Positions 46,748-55,510 are shown, counted from the stretch's first letter. The stretch: DNA of 64,000 bases from Solimonas sp. K1W22B-7 (GCF_003428335.1 NZ_CP031704.1:496001-560000); one strand, 5' to 3'. The notes: generated from the sequence alone by a model not told the origin. A program made the numbers and translations.

Positions 46748-48172
46748 CTAGGACTCGGCATCCCCGTCCGGGGCGATGGCCGGTACCCCGGGCCCCTCCG
46801 GCAGGGCCTCGACGTCGCGCAGGCTGCGGCTGATGGCGCGGCTGCGCACATTGGTCTGCTCGATATGGTTGCTGGCCTCGTCGAGCTTCTTCTTGACCTT
46901 GTCCAGCACCTCGCCGAACTTGCCGAACTCGGCCTTTACCGCCCCCAGCACCTGCCAGACCTCGCTGGAGCGCTGCTCGATCGCCAGCGTGCGGAAGCCC
47001 ATCTGCAGGCTGTTGAGGATCGCCAGCAGGGTCGTGGGCCCGGCGACGTTGACGCGGTACTCGCGCTGCAGCGCCTCGAACAGCCCCGGCCGGCGCAGCA
47101 CCTCGGCGTACAGACCCTCGGTCGGCAGGAACATGACGGCGAAGTCGGTGGTGTGCGGCGGGCAGACGTACTTTTCCATCAGCTTGGCCTGGGTGCGGAC
47201 GGCGCGTTCCAGCTGCGCGGCCGCGGCCTTGGTGGCCTCGGTATCCGAGCGGTCCTGGGCCTCTACCAGCCGCTCGTAGTCCTCGCGCGGGAACTTGGCG
47301 TCGATCGGCAGCCACATCGGCACGTCGTCGCCGGCACGGCCGGGCAGGCGGATGGCGAACTCGACTCGCTCGTTGCTCCCGGGCCGCACGGCGACATTGG
47401 CCGAGTACTGCTCGGGCGTCAGCGCCTGTTCCAGCAGGGCACCGAGCTGGCCCTCGCCGAAGATGCCGCGCGCCTTGACGTTGCCCAGCACCCGCTTCAG
47501 GTCGCCCACTCCGGTGGCCAGTGTCTGCATCTCGCCCAGGCCCTTGTGCACCTGCTCCAGGCGCTCGCTGACCAGCTTGAAGGACTCGCCCAGGCGCTTT
47601 TCCAGCGTCTCGTGCAGCTTCTCGTCCACCGTCTGGCGCATCTGCTCCAGCTTTTCGGCGTTCTCGGTGCGCAGCGCCAGCAGGCCGGCCTCCACCACGG
47701 CGCGCAGGGTTTCGGCCTGGCGTGTCTGGGTTTCCACCAGCTGGGCCAGGGCCGCGCGCTGGGTTTCGCCGAAGCGCTGCAGGCCCTGGGCCTGCTCTTC
47801 GCGGGTGCTGCCGGCCTGCGCGACGAACTGCTGCTGCGTCTCGGCCAGGCGCTGGTTCTGCAGGCGCAACTCGGCGGCAAAGCCGTCCAGGCGTTCGGCC
47901 ACCACGGTGCGCAGACTGTCCTGCTGGCTGTGCAGCTGCTGGCCGAAGCCGCCCAGCAAGCCGGTCAGCTCGCCGCGCTGCGAACGCGCCAGTTCCGCGG
48001 CCTCGCGGCGGGAATTGGCCGCTTCCTCGCGCGCCGTGCGCTCCCCGCGCTCGAACAGTGGCTCCAGCGAGCGCGAGTCGTCGTTCGACCGGCGCCGGGC
48101 GAGCAGGCCGCCGATGTAGGCGCCGAACAGGGCGCCGGCCAGGCTCAGCAGGGGGATCAGCCAGGGATTCAT
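46748..48172 (-). CDS. rmuC: DNA recombination protein RmuC
   Basis: 474 residues. N-terminal membrane anchor (WLIPLLSLAGALFGAYIGGLLARRR), a coiled-coil rich in Gln/Glu (about 40-220) and the RmuC nuclease-like domain (KARGIFGEGQLGALLEQALTPEQY; WLPIDAKFPREDYERL; DFAVMFLPTEGLYAEVLRRPGLFE; GPTTLLAILNSLQMGFRTLAIEQRS). RmuC limits inversions at short repeats. Its TAG stop forms the start of a repeated 20-nt motif. Confidence 0.93.
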   Translation of the reverse strand: MNPWLIPLLSLAGALFGAYIGGLLARRRSNDDSRSLEPLFERGERTAREEAANSRREAAELARSQRGELTGLLGGFGQQLHSQQDSLRTVVAERLDGFAAELRLQNQRLAETQQQFVAQAGSTREEQAQGLQRFGETQRAALAQLVETQTRQAETLRAVVEAGLLALRTENAEKLEQMRQTVDEKLHETLEKRLGESFKLVSERLEQVHKGLGEMQTLATGVGDLKRVLGNVKARGIFGEGQLGALLEQALTPEQYSANVAVRPGSNERVEFAIRLPGRAGDDVPMWLPIDAKFPREDYERLVEAQDRSDTEATKAAAAQLERAVRTQAKLMEKYVCPPHTTDFAVMFLPTEGLYAEVLRRPGLFEALQREYRVNVAGPTTLLAILNSLQMGFRTLAIEQRSSEVWQVLGAVKAEFGKFGEVLDKVKKKLDEASNHIEQTNVRSRAISRSLRDVEALPEGPGVPAIAPDGDAES

Positions 48173-48246
48173 GCGTGAATTCTAGCGGTTATCGACCGGG
48201 GACCAGGGAGGCGTGGCATCATTGGAGTTGCACCGAATGCAAGTCT

Positions 48247-48323
48247 GCGCCTGTAGCTCAGTTGGATAGAGCATCGACCTTCTAAGTCGAGGGCCGGGGG
48301 TTCGATTCCCTCCAGGCGCGCCA
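48247..48323 (+). tRNA. tRNA-Arg (UCU anticodon)
   Basis: 77 nt with encoded CCA. Acceptor GCGCCTG/CAGGCGC, D arm GCTCAGTTGGATAGAGC, anticodon stem-loop TCGAC-CTTCTAA-GTCGA (anticodon TCT, reads AGA/AGG), T arm. Its last 22 bases plus seven more recur 150 bp downstream. Confidence 0.95.
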
Positions 48324-48480
48324 TATTCCCGGGACCATCGCTAATGCAATCTCACCCCCGACCCTGCGGGCCGGAGGTTGTTCGGCCCATCCCTGGGCCT
48401 CACCCTTCGCTGCGCTCAGGGCTAACGCTCGAATCCGCTCCTGCGGATTCGTCGATTCCCTCCAGGCGCGCCATATTCCC
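48302..48480. repeat. 29-bp direct repeats of the tRNA-Arg-UCU 3' end
   Basis: 48302-48330 and 48452-48480 are identical over 29 bp (TCGATTCCCTCCAGGCGCGC and nine further bases), offset exactly 150 bp. The 121-bp interval contains GC palindromes, including a perfect GAATCCGC-TCCT-GCGGATTC hairpin (48431-48450) abutting the second copy. Resembles attL/attR of an element reduced to almost nothing. Confidence 0.85.
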
Positions 48481-48543
48481 CCCTGTGGCTGCCCCTCATG
48501 GCCGCCCTGGCATCCCTTCCTCACCGTTCCAAGGACTCACTCC

Positions 48544-49212
48544 ATGAAGAAGCTGTCTTCGGGTATCGCGCTGGCGGCCATCCTGGCCCTGGCCGGCTGT
48601 GCCACCGAAAGCCACCGCACGCTGGAAGTCGCCAAGGTCGAATCGGCCGGCACGCCTTGGCGGGGCGCGCGCAGCCCGATCTCCGTGGGCAAGTTCGACA
48701 ACCGCTCCAGCTACATGCGTGGCATCTTCTCCGACGGCGTCGACCGCCTCGGCGGCCAGGCCAAGACCATCCTGGTGACGCACCTGCAGCAGACCGGCCG
48801 CTTCAACGTGCTGGACCGCGACAACATGGCCGAGATCGGCCAGGAGGCCAAGCTCAAGGGCACGGCGCAGAAGCTCAAGGGCGCCGACTACGTGGTCACC
48901 GGCGACGTCACCGAGTTCGGCCGCAAGGAAGTCGGCGACCAGCAGCTGTTCGGCATCCTCGGCAGCGGCAAGGAGCAGATCGCCTACGCCAAGGTGAACC
49001 TGAACATCGTCGACGTCGGTACCTCCGAGGTGGTGTTCTCCTCGCAGGGCAGCGGCGAATACAGCCTCTCCAACCGCGAGGTCATCGGCTTCGGTGGCAC
49101 CGCCAGCTACGACTCCACGCTCAACGGCAAGGTGCTGGACCTGGCGATCCGCGAGGCCGTGAACAACCTGGTCCGGGGCGTCGAATCCGGTGCCTGGACG
49201 CCGTCGAAGTAA
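48544..49212 (+). CDS. CsgG-family lipoprotein
   Basis: 222 residues. Lipoprotein signal ending LALAGC (Cys 19). The mature domain is CsgG/HfaB-like (ISVGKFDNRSSYMRGIFSDG; TILVTHLQQTGRFNVLDRDNM; GADYVVTGDVTEFGRKE; ARE-type C-terminus AIREAVNNLVRGVE). CsgG forms an outer-membrane curli secretion pore, but this shorter relative lies with DUF4810 and DUF799 lipoproteins rather than curli genes. First gene of the trio; predicted outer-membrane complex of unknown role. Confidence 0.87.
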   Translation: MKKLSSGIALAAILALAGCATESHRTLEVAKVESAGTPWRGARSPISVGKFDNRSSYMRGIFSDGVDRLGGQAKTILVTHLQQTGRFNVLDRDNMAEIGQEAKLKGTAQKLKGADYVVTGDVTEFGRKEVGDQQLFGILGSGKEQIAYAKVNLNIVDVGTSEVVFSSQGSGEYSLSNREVIGFGGTASYDSTLNGKVLDLAIREAVNNLVRGVESGAWTPSK

Positions 49213-49239
49213 GCCGCGGCGGGATTGGGGGAACGGGGA

Positions 49240-49620
49240 ATGATGGAAAAAGGAATCCGGCGCGCCGGCCATGGGCTGGCGGTGCTGCTGGCAGCCACGC
49301 TGGCGGGCTGCGTGACGCCGCAGAAGACGCTGTATTACTGGGGCGACTACCAGCCGGTGGTCTACTCGCACTTCAAGGGCGACTCGCCGGAAGCGCAGCA
49401 GGTCCGGCTGGAGCAGATCGCACAGCGCGCGCAGTCCAGGGGCGAGGCCCTGCCGCCCGGCTTCAACGCGCACCTGGGCCTGCTGTACCTGAACACCGGG
49501 CAGCTGGACAAGGCCAGGGGCGCCTTCGAGGCGGAAGAAACCCTGTTCCCGGAAGCCAAGCCCTACATGGATTTCCTGCTCGCCCGGTTAGCGGCGCGGA
49601 AAGTCGGAGACGCACGATGA
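49240..49620 (+). CDS. DUF4810 lipoprotein
   Basis: 126 residues. Signal ending TLAGC; mature part contains TLYYWGDYQPVVYSHFKGDS and a TPR-like helix pair (AHLGLLYLNTGQLDKARGAFEAEETLFPEAKPYMDFLLARL). Always found between CsgG-like and DUF799 genes in many proteobacteria. ATG 49240 or 49243. Overlaps the next gene (ATGA). Confidence 0.85.
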   Translation: MMEKGIRRAGHGLAVLLAATLAGCVTPQKTLYYWGDYQPVVYSHFKGDSPEAQQVRLEQIAQRAQSRGEALPPGFNAHLGLLYLNTGQLDKARGAFEAEETLFPEAKPYMDFLLARLAARKVGDAR

Positions 49621-50291
49621 ACGCCCTGCGCGCTGCCGCCGCATGCTGTGCCGCCGTGCTGCTGCTGAGCGGCTGCGTCACCCCGCCGGGCTACGACTAC
49701 ACGGCCTTCCGCCAGAGCCGCCCGCGGTCGATCCTGGTGCTGCCGCCGGTCAATACCTCGACCGCCGTGCAGGCCAGCCACAGCCTGATGTCCTGGGTCA
49801 CCCAGCCGCTGGCCGAATCCGGCTACTACGTGTTGCCGGTGACCCTGGTCGAAGAGACCTTCCGCCAGAACGGCCTCAGCAATCCGGCCGAGATCGTGGA
49901 CGTGCCGCCGGCCAGGCTGCGCGAGATCTTCGGGGCCGACGCCGCCCTGTATATCCAGGTGCGCCAGTACGGCACGGTCTACCGCGTGATCCAGAGCGAA
50001 AGCGTGGTGACCGCCGACGCCCGCCTGGTGGATCTGCGCAACGGCGCCATCCTGTGGGCCGGCTCGGCCAGCGCCTCCAGCGCCGAGAATCGTGGCGGCA
50101 ACTCGCAGGGAGGGCTGGTCGGCCTGCTGGTCGAGGCGGTGATCCACCAGATCATCGAGAACGTCAGCGATGCCAGCCACGACATGGCGGCGGTGACCAG
50201 CGCGCGCCTGCTGTCCGCGGGCCGGCCCGCCGGAATCCTCTATGGCCCGCGCTCGCCCCGGTACCAGCTGGACGGTACCCCGGCCCCCTGA
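49617..50291 (+). CDS. DUF799 (GNA1162-like) lipoprotein
   Basis: 224 residues. Signal ending LLLSGC; mature domain RPRSILVLPPVNTSTAVQASHSLMSWVTQPLAESGYYVLPVTLVEETF ... ADAALYIQVRQYGTVY matches DUF799, the family of the Neisseria antigen GNA1162 (a TolB-like N-terminal fold). Co-translated with the DUF4810 gene. Likely periplasmic side of an outer-membrane lipoprotein complex. Confidence 0.88.
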   Translation: MNALRAAAACCAAVLLLSGCVTPPGYDYTAFRQSRPRSILVLPPVNTSTAVQASHSLMSWVTQPLAESGYYVLPVTLVEETFRQNGLSNPAEIVDVPPARLREIFGADAALYIQVRQYGTVYRVIQSESVVTADARLVDLRNGAILWAGSASASSAENRGGNSQGGLVGLLVEAVIHQIIENVSDASHDMAAVTSARLLSAGRPAGILYGPRSPRYQLDGTPAP

Positions 50292-50561
50292 GGCCCGGGG
50301 GTGCGGCCCGAAGGGTCGGGGAGTGCCTGACGCACCAGGCGCGGAACCCGGCCTTGCGGCCGTGACCGGAACAACCGGATACTGCGGGTGCCGGCGGGAG
50401 ACCGGCATAGAGCGGTTGCCAAGCAGCAGCCACGGGCGCAGTGAGGGCGGAATACCCAGTATGCAAAAGCAAAAGTGCCGTCGACGGCCGGGATGGGGGC
50501 GCGCTTCCTGCGGCCCGCAGTTTCCGTTGCGTGCGCGGCTTGCCGGGACCGTGATCACGCA

Positions 50562-52220
50562 ATGACCAAGGGCAGCCTACCCGGCGATCCGAAGGCCGCT
50601 CCGCCATCGATGCAGCAGGCCGCGCACCTCAAGCGCCTGGGCCTGGCCGCCGGCGAGGAGCTGCGCAAGACCGTCCGCAGCACCCTGACCGACCTGTTCG
50701 CCGCCTTCGTCCAGCGTCTCCCGGCCGACTTCACCGAACTGGCTTTCGGTGCCAGCGACCTGCAGGTGCAGCATGCCTTCGGCGAACTGGCGATGCTGGT
50801 TGCCGAAAAGGGCGCGGGCTGGCTGGAAACCTATGTCCAGCGCGTCGACGAGGCCCTGACCGGTGGTGAGGCCGCACGCCGCGAAGTGCCGGGCGAGCCC
50901 CGCAATTCCGAGGCCGCGGTGCAGTCCGCCAACGCCGAGCTGCGTGCCGAATCCCTGCACCGCAAGACGGTCGGCGAGCTCGATGCCCGCGTCGATCGCC
51001 TGCGGCTGCTGTTGTACATCCCGATCTACACCCGCGCCGTGGCTCCGGCGAGCCTGGTCCGCACCCTGCAGGAAACCGCCACCGAAATCGGCTGGCCGGC
51101 GTCGCAGCGCCAGGCGCTGTTCCAGCGCTTCGACCAGGCGGTGGTGCCGCAGCTCGGCCAGCTCTACGAGTCGCTGATCGCCTCGATCAAGGTGATCAGC
51201 ACCGCTGCCACCCGCGCCAGCCAGGAGGGCCCGGCACAGCCTGCCGCACCGGCCCCGGCCGCTGCGCCTCCGCCTTCGCCTCCGATCGCGCCGCCGATGC
51301 CGGTGGCACCGGTGATCAAGCGCGAGCTGGTGCCGCCGCCCCAGATCGACCCGAACACGGTGTCGATGCTCAAGAACTTCGCCGGCAACGCGATCGACGG
51401 CGCCTACACCGACGGCTCCCTGGCCGCCGACCTGTTGAGCCTTACCGGCCCGCATTCGATCCCCGGCGTGGCCGACGACCAGCGCTGGGTGCCGCTGCAG
51501 CGCATGTCGCTGGCCGGGCGCTTCATCAACGAGGCGATCGCCGATGCCATGCTGCCGGAGGAGTTCCGCTCCCAGCACGAGTCGGTGCGCTTCCCGGTGG
51601 TCAAGTCGGCGCTGGCCGATTCCACGCTGTTCACCGCCGCGACCCATCCGATCAACAGCCTGGTCAACGACCTGATGCTGAAGTCCGCCACCTCGCGCCT
51701 GACCGGCAACGCCGAGGCGCGGCGCGCAGTGGAGCGCCTGCAGCAGGTCCTGGTGCAGTTCGACCTGGCGCCGGAATTCGTGCGCGAGGCGATGCTGACC
51801 CAGGCTCCGATCGACGAGGCACAGATCCAGAAGTTCTTCGAGTGGAAGAAGGAAGAGGCCGAGGCGCGCCGCCAGGCCATCCTCGGCGAGGTGCGGCGCC
51901 TGGTCATGCGCCAGGTCGAGATGGCCACCTTCGGCCGCAACGTGCCCGAGCCCGCCATGAAGTTCCTGACCTCGGCCTGGGGCCCGCTGCTGATGAAGCG
52001 CCTGCTGCAGCATGGCGCCGAGCATGACCAGTGGAAGCAGGGCCTGAAGCTGATGGAGGAGCTGATCGACGAGGTCGACCAGCCCTTCCCCGACCAGGAC
52101 ACCGAGCCCTGGGACAAGCTGATGAAGACCCTGACCGACGGACTCATCGCCATCGGCATGGCGGCCGAACGCATTGCCGCCTCGATCAGCGGCTTGCAGG
52201 CGGCGCGGCCGGGCAGCTGA
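50562..52220 (+). CDS. DUF1631-family protein
   Basis: 552 residues, helical, with a Pro/Ala-rich linker near residue 225 (QPAAPAPAAAPPPSPPIAPP). C-terminal half has the DUF1631 look (RWVPLQRMSLAGRFINEAIADAMLPEEFRSQHESVRFPVVKSALADSTLF; AMKFLTSAWGPLLMKRLLQHG). The family is cytoplasmic and of unknown function. ATG 50562 chosen where similarity begins; the 270-bp gap before it holds a GCCGTCGACGGC palindrome and no gene. Confidence 0.8.
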   Translation: MTKGSLPGDPKAAPPSMQQAAHLKRLGLAAGEELRKTVRSTLTDLFAAFVQRLPADFTELAFGASDLQVQHAFGELAMLVAEKGAGWLETYVQRVDEALTGGEAARREVPGEPRNSEAAVQSANAELRAESLHRKTVGELDARVDRLRLLLYIPIYTRAVAPASLVRTLQETATEIGWPASQRQALFQRFDQAVVPQLGQLYESLIASIKVISTAATRASQEGPAQPAAPAPAAAPPPSPPIAPPMPVAPVIKRELVPPPQIDPNTVSMLKNFAGNAIDGAYTDGSLAADLLSLTGPHSIPGVADDQRWVPLQRMSLAGRFINEAIADAMLPEEFRSQHESVRFPVVKSALADSTLFTAATHPINSLVNDLMLKSATSRLTGNAEARRAVERLQQVLVQFDLAPEFVREAMLTQAPIDEAQIQKFFEWKKEEAEARRQAILGEVRRLVMRQVEMATFGRNVPEPAMKFLTSAWGPLLMKRLLQHGAEHDQWKQGLKLMEELIDEVDQPFPDQDTEPWDKLMKTLTDGLIAIGMAAERIAASISGLQAARPGS

Positions 52221-52236
52221 GTTTCTATCTGTTAAA

Positions 52237-52313
52237 GCGCCCGTAGCTCAGTTGGATAGAGCATCTGGCTTCGAACCAGAGGGCCGGGAGTTCGAGTCTC
52301 TCCGGGCGCACCA
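52237..52313 (+). tRNA. tRNA-Arg (UCG anticodon)
   Basis: 77 nt with encoded CCA. Acceptor GCGCCCG/CGGGCGC, D arm GCTCAGTTGGATAGAGC, anticodon stem-loop TCTGG-CTTCGAA-CCAGA (anticodon TCG, reads CGA), T arm. Starts 17 bp after the DUF1631 stop. Its 3' 34 bases plus three more recur at 53393-53429. Confidence 0.95.
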
Positions 52314-52321
52314 TTTCAGCC

Positions 52322-52561
52322 TTCACAGGCATCGATGTGAAGAAATTCAAGAACTGGACCTTTGCGGTCAACAAGGATTGCCAGGGCACCGGCTACTTCA
52401 ACCTACCCTTCCAGGTCGCCGGATAGCCCAGCGCTGAGCACATCCAGTATCCGCTGCATCATCGGGATGCGGATCAGTCCAAGTATCCTCCGGAGCCCAG
52501 TGTGGGCGAGAACTACGCCATCATCGGCCGCGTGCGCGGCCATGGTGGGGACGACGATTGA
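52322..52561 (+). pseudogene. Two adjoining coding fragments in the islet
   Basis: Frame 1 (52322-52426) reads FTGIDVKKFKNWTFAVNKDC through NLPFQVAG then TAG; frame 2 (52430-52561) reads SAEHIQYPLHHRDADQSKYP through ENYAIIGRVRGHGGDDD then TGA. Neither has a start or SD. The first begins immediately after the tRNA repeat. They look like C-terminal remains of one or two accessory genes; family not recognised. Confidence 0.45.
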
Positions 52562-52618
52562 AGTGAACGGCCATTCTGTGCTGGAATGCGCGGCGCCTAT
52601 CGTCGGAAAAAGGGAAAC

Positions 52619-53260
52619 ATGAAGAGACTGGTTTGGGTTGTCCTGCTCGGGTTGGTGTCGTGTGGCGGTGGCGGTGGCGATTCGGGAGATATGAAAAATC
52701 TTTCCGAGGACCCGGCGCTGAGAATGCTCTATGACGCGATGGACTCGGCGAACAACAAGTCATCGACGGAGACACAGGGTGCATTTGATAGCCGAGTCGC
52801 AGCCTTTGCAGCAGGATTGACGGGCTATACCTCTTCGGAGGCGGCCAACGCTACCTACGACGCCGCGAGCAAGGAACTGCGCATCTCGATCCCCGCGCAG
52901 ATTTCCGAGGGAACGCCTGACCTCCTGACGCCGTTCTATCGTGGATTTACTGTGATGTCCGCGCGTAACACAGCTGGATACGAGACCGAGCGGCGCAATG
53001 TGGTTGGCCCGGATGGAAAAACGCGCACGCTGAGCTACTACGCGATCGTCACCATGGAGCCGGCCGAAGCCGACAGGATTCGGAAGAGCTTCCGCGCAAA
53101 CTACACCTACTCGTTCAACAGCGCCGACGTGCTGGGCGCCGCCTGGGTCTGCGTCAGTGCAGGCAACAGCAACTGCAGCTTCAGAATCAGTGGCGGCGTC
53201 ACCAGTGTCGAGGTCCGCAATACGGCGGACAACAAGGACTACCCGCAGGGCGGCCCATAG
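52619..53260 (+). CDS. Hypothetical lipoprotein (islet cargo)
   Basis: 213 residues. MKRLVWVVLLGLVSC is a lipoprotein signal, followed by a Gly stretch (GGGGG). The mature part has AFDSRVAAFAAGLTGYTSSEAANATYDAASKELRISIPAQ and late Cys pairs (AAWVCVSAGNSNCSF), suggesting a periplasmic disulfide. No family recognised. The only complete gene between the tRNA-Arg repeats. Preceded by AAAGGGA close to the ATG. Confidence 0.65.
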   Translation: MKRLVWVVLLGLVSCGGGGGDSGDMKNLSEDPALRMLYDAMDSANNKSSTETQGAFDSRVAAFAAGLTGYTSSEAANATYDAASKELRISIPAQISEGTPDLLTPFYRGFTVMSARNTAGYETERRNVVGPDGKTRTLSYYAIVTMEPAEADRIRKSFRANYTYSFNSADVLGAAWVCVSAGNSNCSFRISGGVTSVEVRNTADNKDYPQGGP

Positions 53261-53442
53261 TCGCGGATTCCAGAGCTTTCACAGCCAGGTCGCAGCGACT
53301 CCTTTGCCGCGATCGAAGCAAGCTCGGCGCGTATTTCCGGGCGCGTGCGGACAAGCCCATTGAATGGACGGTCACCGACTTCGCCATGATTCAGGGCCGG
53401 GAGTTCGAGTCTCTCCGGGCGCACCATTTTCTGCGGGGCGGC

Positions 53443-53472
53443 AAAAAGGGCGCGGGTTGCCCCGCGCCCCTT
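53443..53472 (-). terminator. Intrinsic terminator of the EF-G-like gene
   Basis: On the minus strand GGGCGCGGG-GCAA-CCCGCGCCC followed by TTTTT, 5 bp past the stop codon of the EF-G paralog. It also separates that gene from the tRNA-Arg islet. Confidence 0.85.
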
Positions 53473-53476
53473 GCCG

Positions 53477-55510
53477 CTACCGGGCCAGCACCCGGTTCGT
53501 GACGGCCGCCGGTGCGGCGGCATAGTGGCCGAACTGCATCGTGAACTGCGCCCTGCCCGAAGACAGCGAACGCAGCGTGCCGATGTAGCCGAACATCTCG
53601 CCCAGCGGTACCCAGGCTTCGACGACCACCGCGTTGCCGCGATGGGCCTGCGCGCGGATTTCGCCGCGGCGCCGGCTGAGGTCGCCGATGCAGTCGCCCA
53701 GGTAATCCGGCGGCGTCACCACTTCCACCGCCATCACCGGTTCCAGCAACAGCGGGCCGGCCTTCATGAAGGCCTCGCGGAAGGCCGCCGCCGCCGCCAG
53801 CTCGAACGCCAGCGCCGACGAATCCTTCTCGTGGAAGCCGCCGTCCAGCAGCGTCGCCTGCAGGTCCACCGCCGGGAACCCGGCCAGCACACCCGCCTCG
53901 GCCGCGCGCCGCACGCCCGCTTCCACCGCGGGGATGAACTCCCGCGGGATCGCGCCGCCGCTCACGCGGTCCTCGAAGCGCAGGCCCTCGCCGCGGGGCA
54001 ACGGCTCCAGCCGCAGCTTCAGCTCGGCGAACTGCCCGGGGCCGCCGGTCTGCTTCCGGTGCACATGCGTCACCTCCCTGAGGGCGGAGATCGTTTCGCG
54101 GTAGGCCACCTGCGGCCGGCCGACGACGACGTCCACCCGATGCCTGCTGCGCAGCTTTTCGAGGCTGACCTCGAGCTGCAGTTCGCCCATGCCGGACAGG
54201 ATGGTCTGCCCCGTTTCCGGGTCCTGCCGCAGCCTCAGGCTGGGGTCCTCGCGGCACAGCGCCTGCAGGGCCTTGCCCAGGCCCTGCTGGTCCGCCTGCG
54301 TGCGCGGCTCGATGGCCACGTCGATCACCGGTTCCGGCACCTCGATCTTCTCGAGCAGCAGCGGATGCGCCGGGTCGCTCAGGCTGTCACCGGTGAGGGT
54401 GTCCTTGAGCCCCAGCACGCCGGCGATGTCGCCGGCCTCCAGCGACTCGCGCTCCTCGCGCTTGTCGGCGTGGATCTCGTACAGGCGCGAGACGCGCTCG
54501 CGCCGGCCGTTGCTGGCGTTGAGCACCGTGTCGCCCGGCCGCAGCCGCCCGCGGTACACGCGCACGAACACCAGCGTGCCGTGGTCGTCGCTCACCACCT
54601 TGAAGGCCAGCGCCGCCAGCGGCCCGTCGGCATCCGCGCCGGCCAGGGCTTCGTCCTTGCGGACTTCGCCCGGGGCCGGCAGGTAGGCCACCACCGCGTC
54701 CAGCAGCGGCTCGACGCCCTTGTTGCGGAACGCCGAGCCCGCCAATACCGGCACGAAAGCGCCGGACAGCGTGCCCTTGCGGATCGCGCCACGCAGTTCG
54801 TCCGCCGTCAGTGCCTGGCCTTCGAGCCAGGCCGGCAGCAGGCTTTCGTCCTGCTCGGCCGCAGCCTCTTCCAGCGCCGCGCGGTACTGCCGCGCCAACG
54901 CCTGCTGCGATTCCGGGATGTCGCCCACCGCGTAGCCCGCCCCGGCCTTGTCCGAGGCCCAGACCAGCGTGCGCATGCCGACCAGGTCGATCACGCCGCG
55001 GAAACCTTCTTCGCGGTCGTCTGCGGCCAGCGGCAGCTGCAGCAGCAGCGGCCGGCCGCTGAGGCGTTCCCGCATCATGCCGACCGTGCGCAGGAAATCC
55101 GCGCCGACGCGGTCGAGCTTGTTGATGAAGGCCAGCCGCGGCACGCCGTACTGGTCGGCCAGGCGCCAGTTGGTCTCGGTCTGCGGTTCCACGCCGGCGA
55201 CGCCATCGAATACGACGACGGCGCCATCGAGCACGCGCAGCGAACGGTTCACCTCGATGTTGAAGTCGATGTGGCCGGGCGTGTCGATCAGGTTGATCTG
55301 CACGCCGTTCCAGAACACCGTGGTGGCGGCGCTGTTGATCGTGATCCCGCGCTTGCGTTCCTGCGGGTCGAAGTCCATCACCGTGGTGCCGCTGTGGACC
55401 TCGCCGACGCGATGGGTCGCCCCCGCGTAGTAGAGGATGCGTTCGGTGGTGGTGGTCTTGCCGGCATCGACGTGGGCGATGATGCCGATGTTGCGGAGTT
55501 GCCTGTTCAT
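53477..55510 (-). CDS. Elongation factor G-like GTPase (EF-G paralog)
   Basis: 677 residues. G1 AHVDAGKTTTTERIL, switch II DTPGHIDF, G4 NKLD, then domains II-V of EF-G (PVLAGSAFRNKGVEPLLDAVVAYLPAP; MGELQLEVSLEKL; SGGAIPREFIPAVEAGVR; GEMFGYIGTLRSLSSGRAQFTMQFGHY). It is shorter than the usual 690-700 residue translocase and is not in the rpsL-rpsG-fusA-tuf operon, so it is an accessory EF-G (FusA2/EF-G2 type) that may serve ribosome recycling or translation under stress. ATG 55510 begins the conserved MNRQLRNIGIIAHVD. Confidence 0.9.
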   Translation of the reverse strand: MNRQLRNIGIIAHVDAGKTTTTERILYYAGATHRVGEVHSGTTVMDFDPQERKRGITINSAATTVFWNGVQINLIDTPGHIDFNIEVNRSLRVLDGAVVVFDGVAGVEPQTETNWRLADQYGVPRLAFINKLDRVGADFLRTVGMMRERLSGRPLLLQLPLAADDREEGFRGVIDLVGMRTLVWASDKAGAGYAVGDIPESQQALARQYRAALEEAAAEQDESLLPAWLEGQALTADELRGAIRKGTLSGAFVPVLAGSAFRNKGVEPLLDAVVAYLPAPGEVRKDEALAGADADGPLAALAFKVVSDDHGTLVFVRVYRGRLRPGDTVLNASNGRRERVSRLYEIHADKREERESLEAGDIAGVLGLKDTLTGDSLSDPAHPLLLEKIEVPEPVIDVAIEPRTQADQQGLGKALQALCREDPSLRLRQDPETGQTILSGMGELQLEVSLEKLRSRHRVDVVVGRPQVAYRETISALREVTHVHRKQTGGPGQFAELKLRLEPLPRGEGLRFEDRVSGGAIPREFIPAVEAGVRRAAEAGVLAGFPAVDLQATLLDGGFHEKDSSALAFELAAAAAFREAFMKAGPLLLEPVMAVEVVTPPDYLGDCIGDLSRRRGEIRAQAHRGNAVVVEAWVPLGEMFGYIGTLRSLSSGRAQFTMQFGHYAAAPAAVTNRVLAR

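Larger units (their letters stand above)
52280..53429. mobile_element. 1.1-kb islet bounded by 37-bp direct repeats of the tRNA-Arg-UCG 3' end
   Basis: 52280-52316 and 53393-53429 are identical over 37 bp, beginning AGGGCCGGGAGTTCGAGTCT and running through the CCA plus TTT. The enclosed 1.08 kb is more AT-rich and contains two coding fragments and one lipoprotein gene, but no integrase. The arrangement (intact tRNA, cargo, repeated tRNA 3' end) is that of a tRNA-targeted integrative element that has lost, or never had, its own recombinase. Confidence 0.85.

Noticed and set aside
50292-50561. Riboswitch upstream of the DUF1631 gene
   Set aside because: Some GC-rich palindromes are present, but none matched riboswitch cores known to me such as c-di-GMP or cobalamin.
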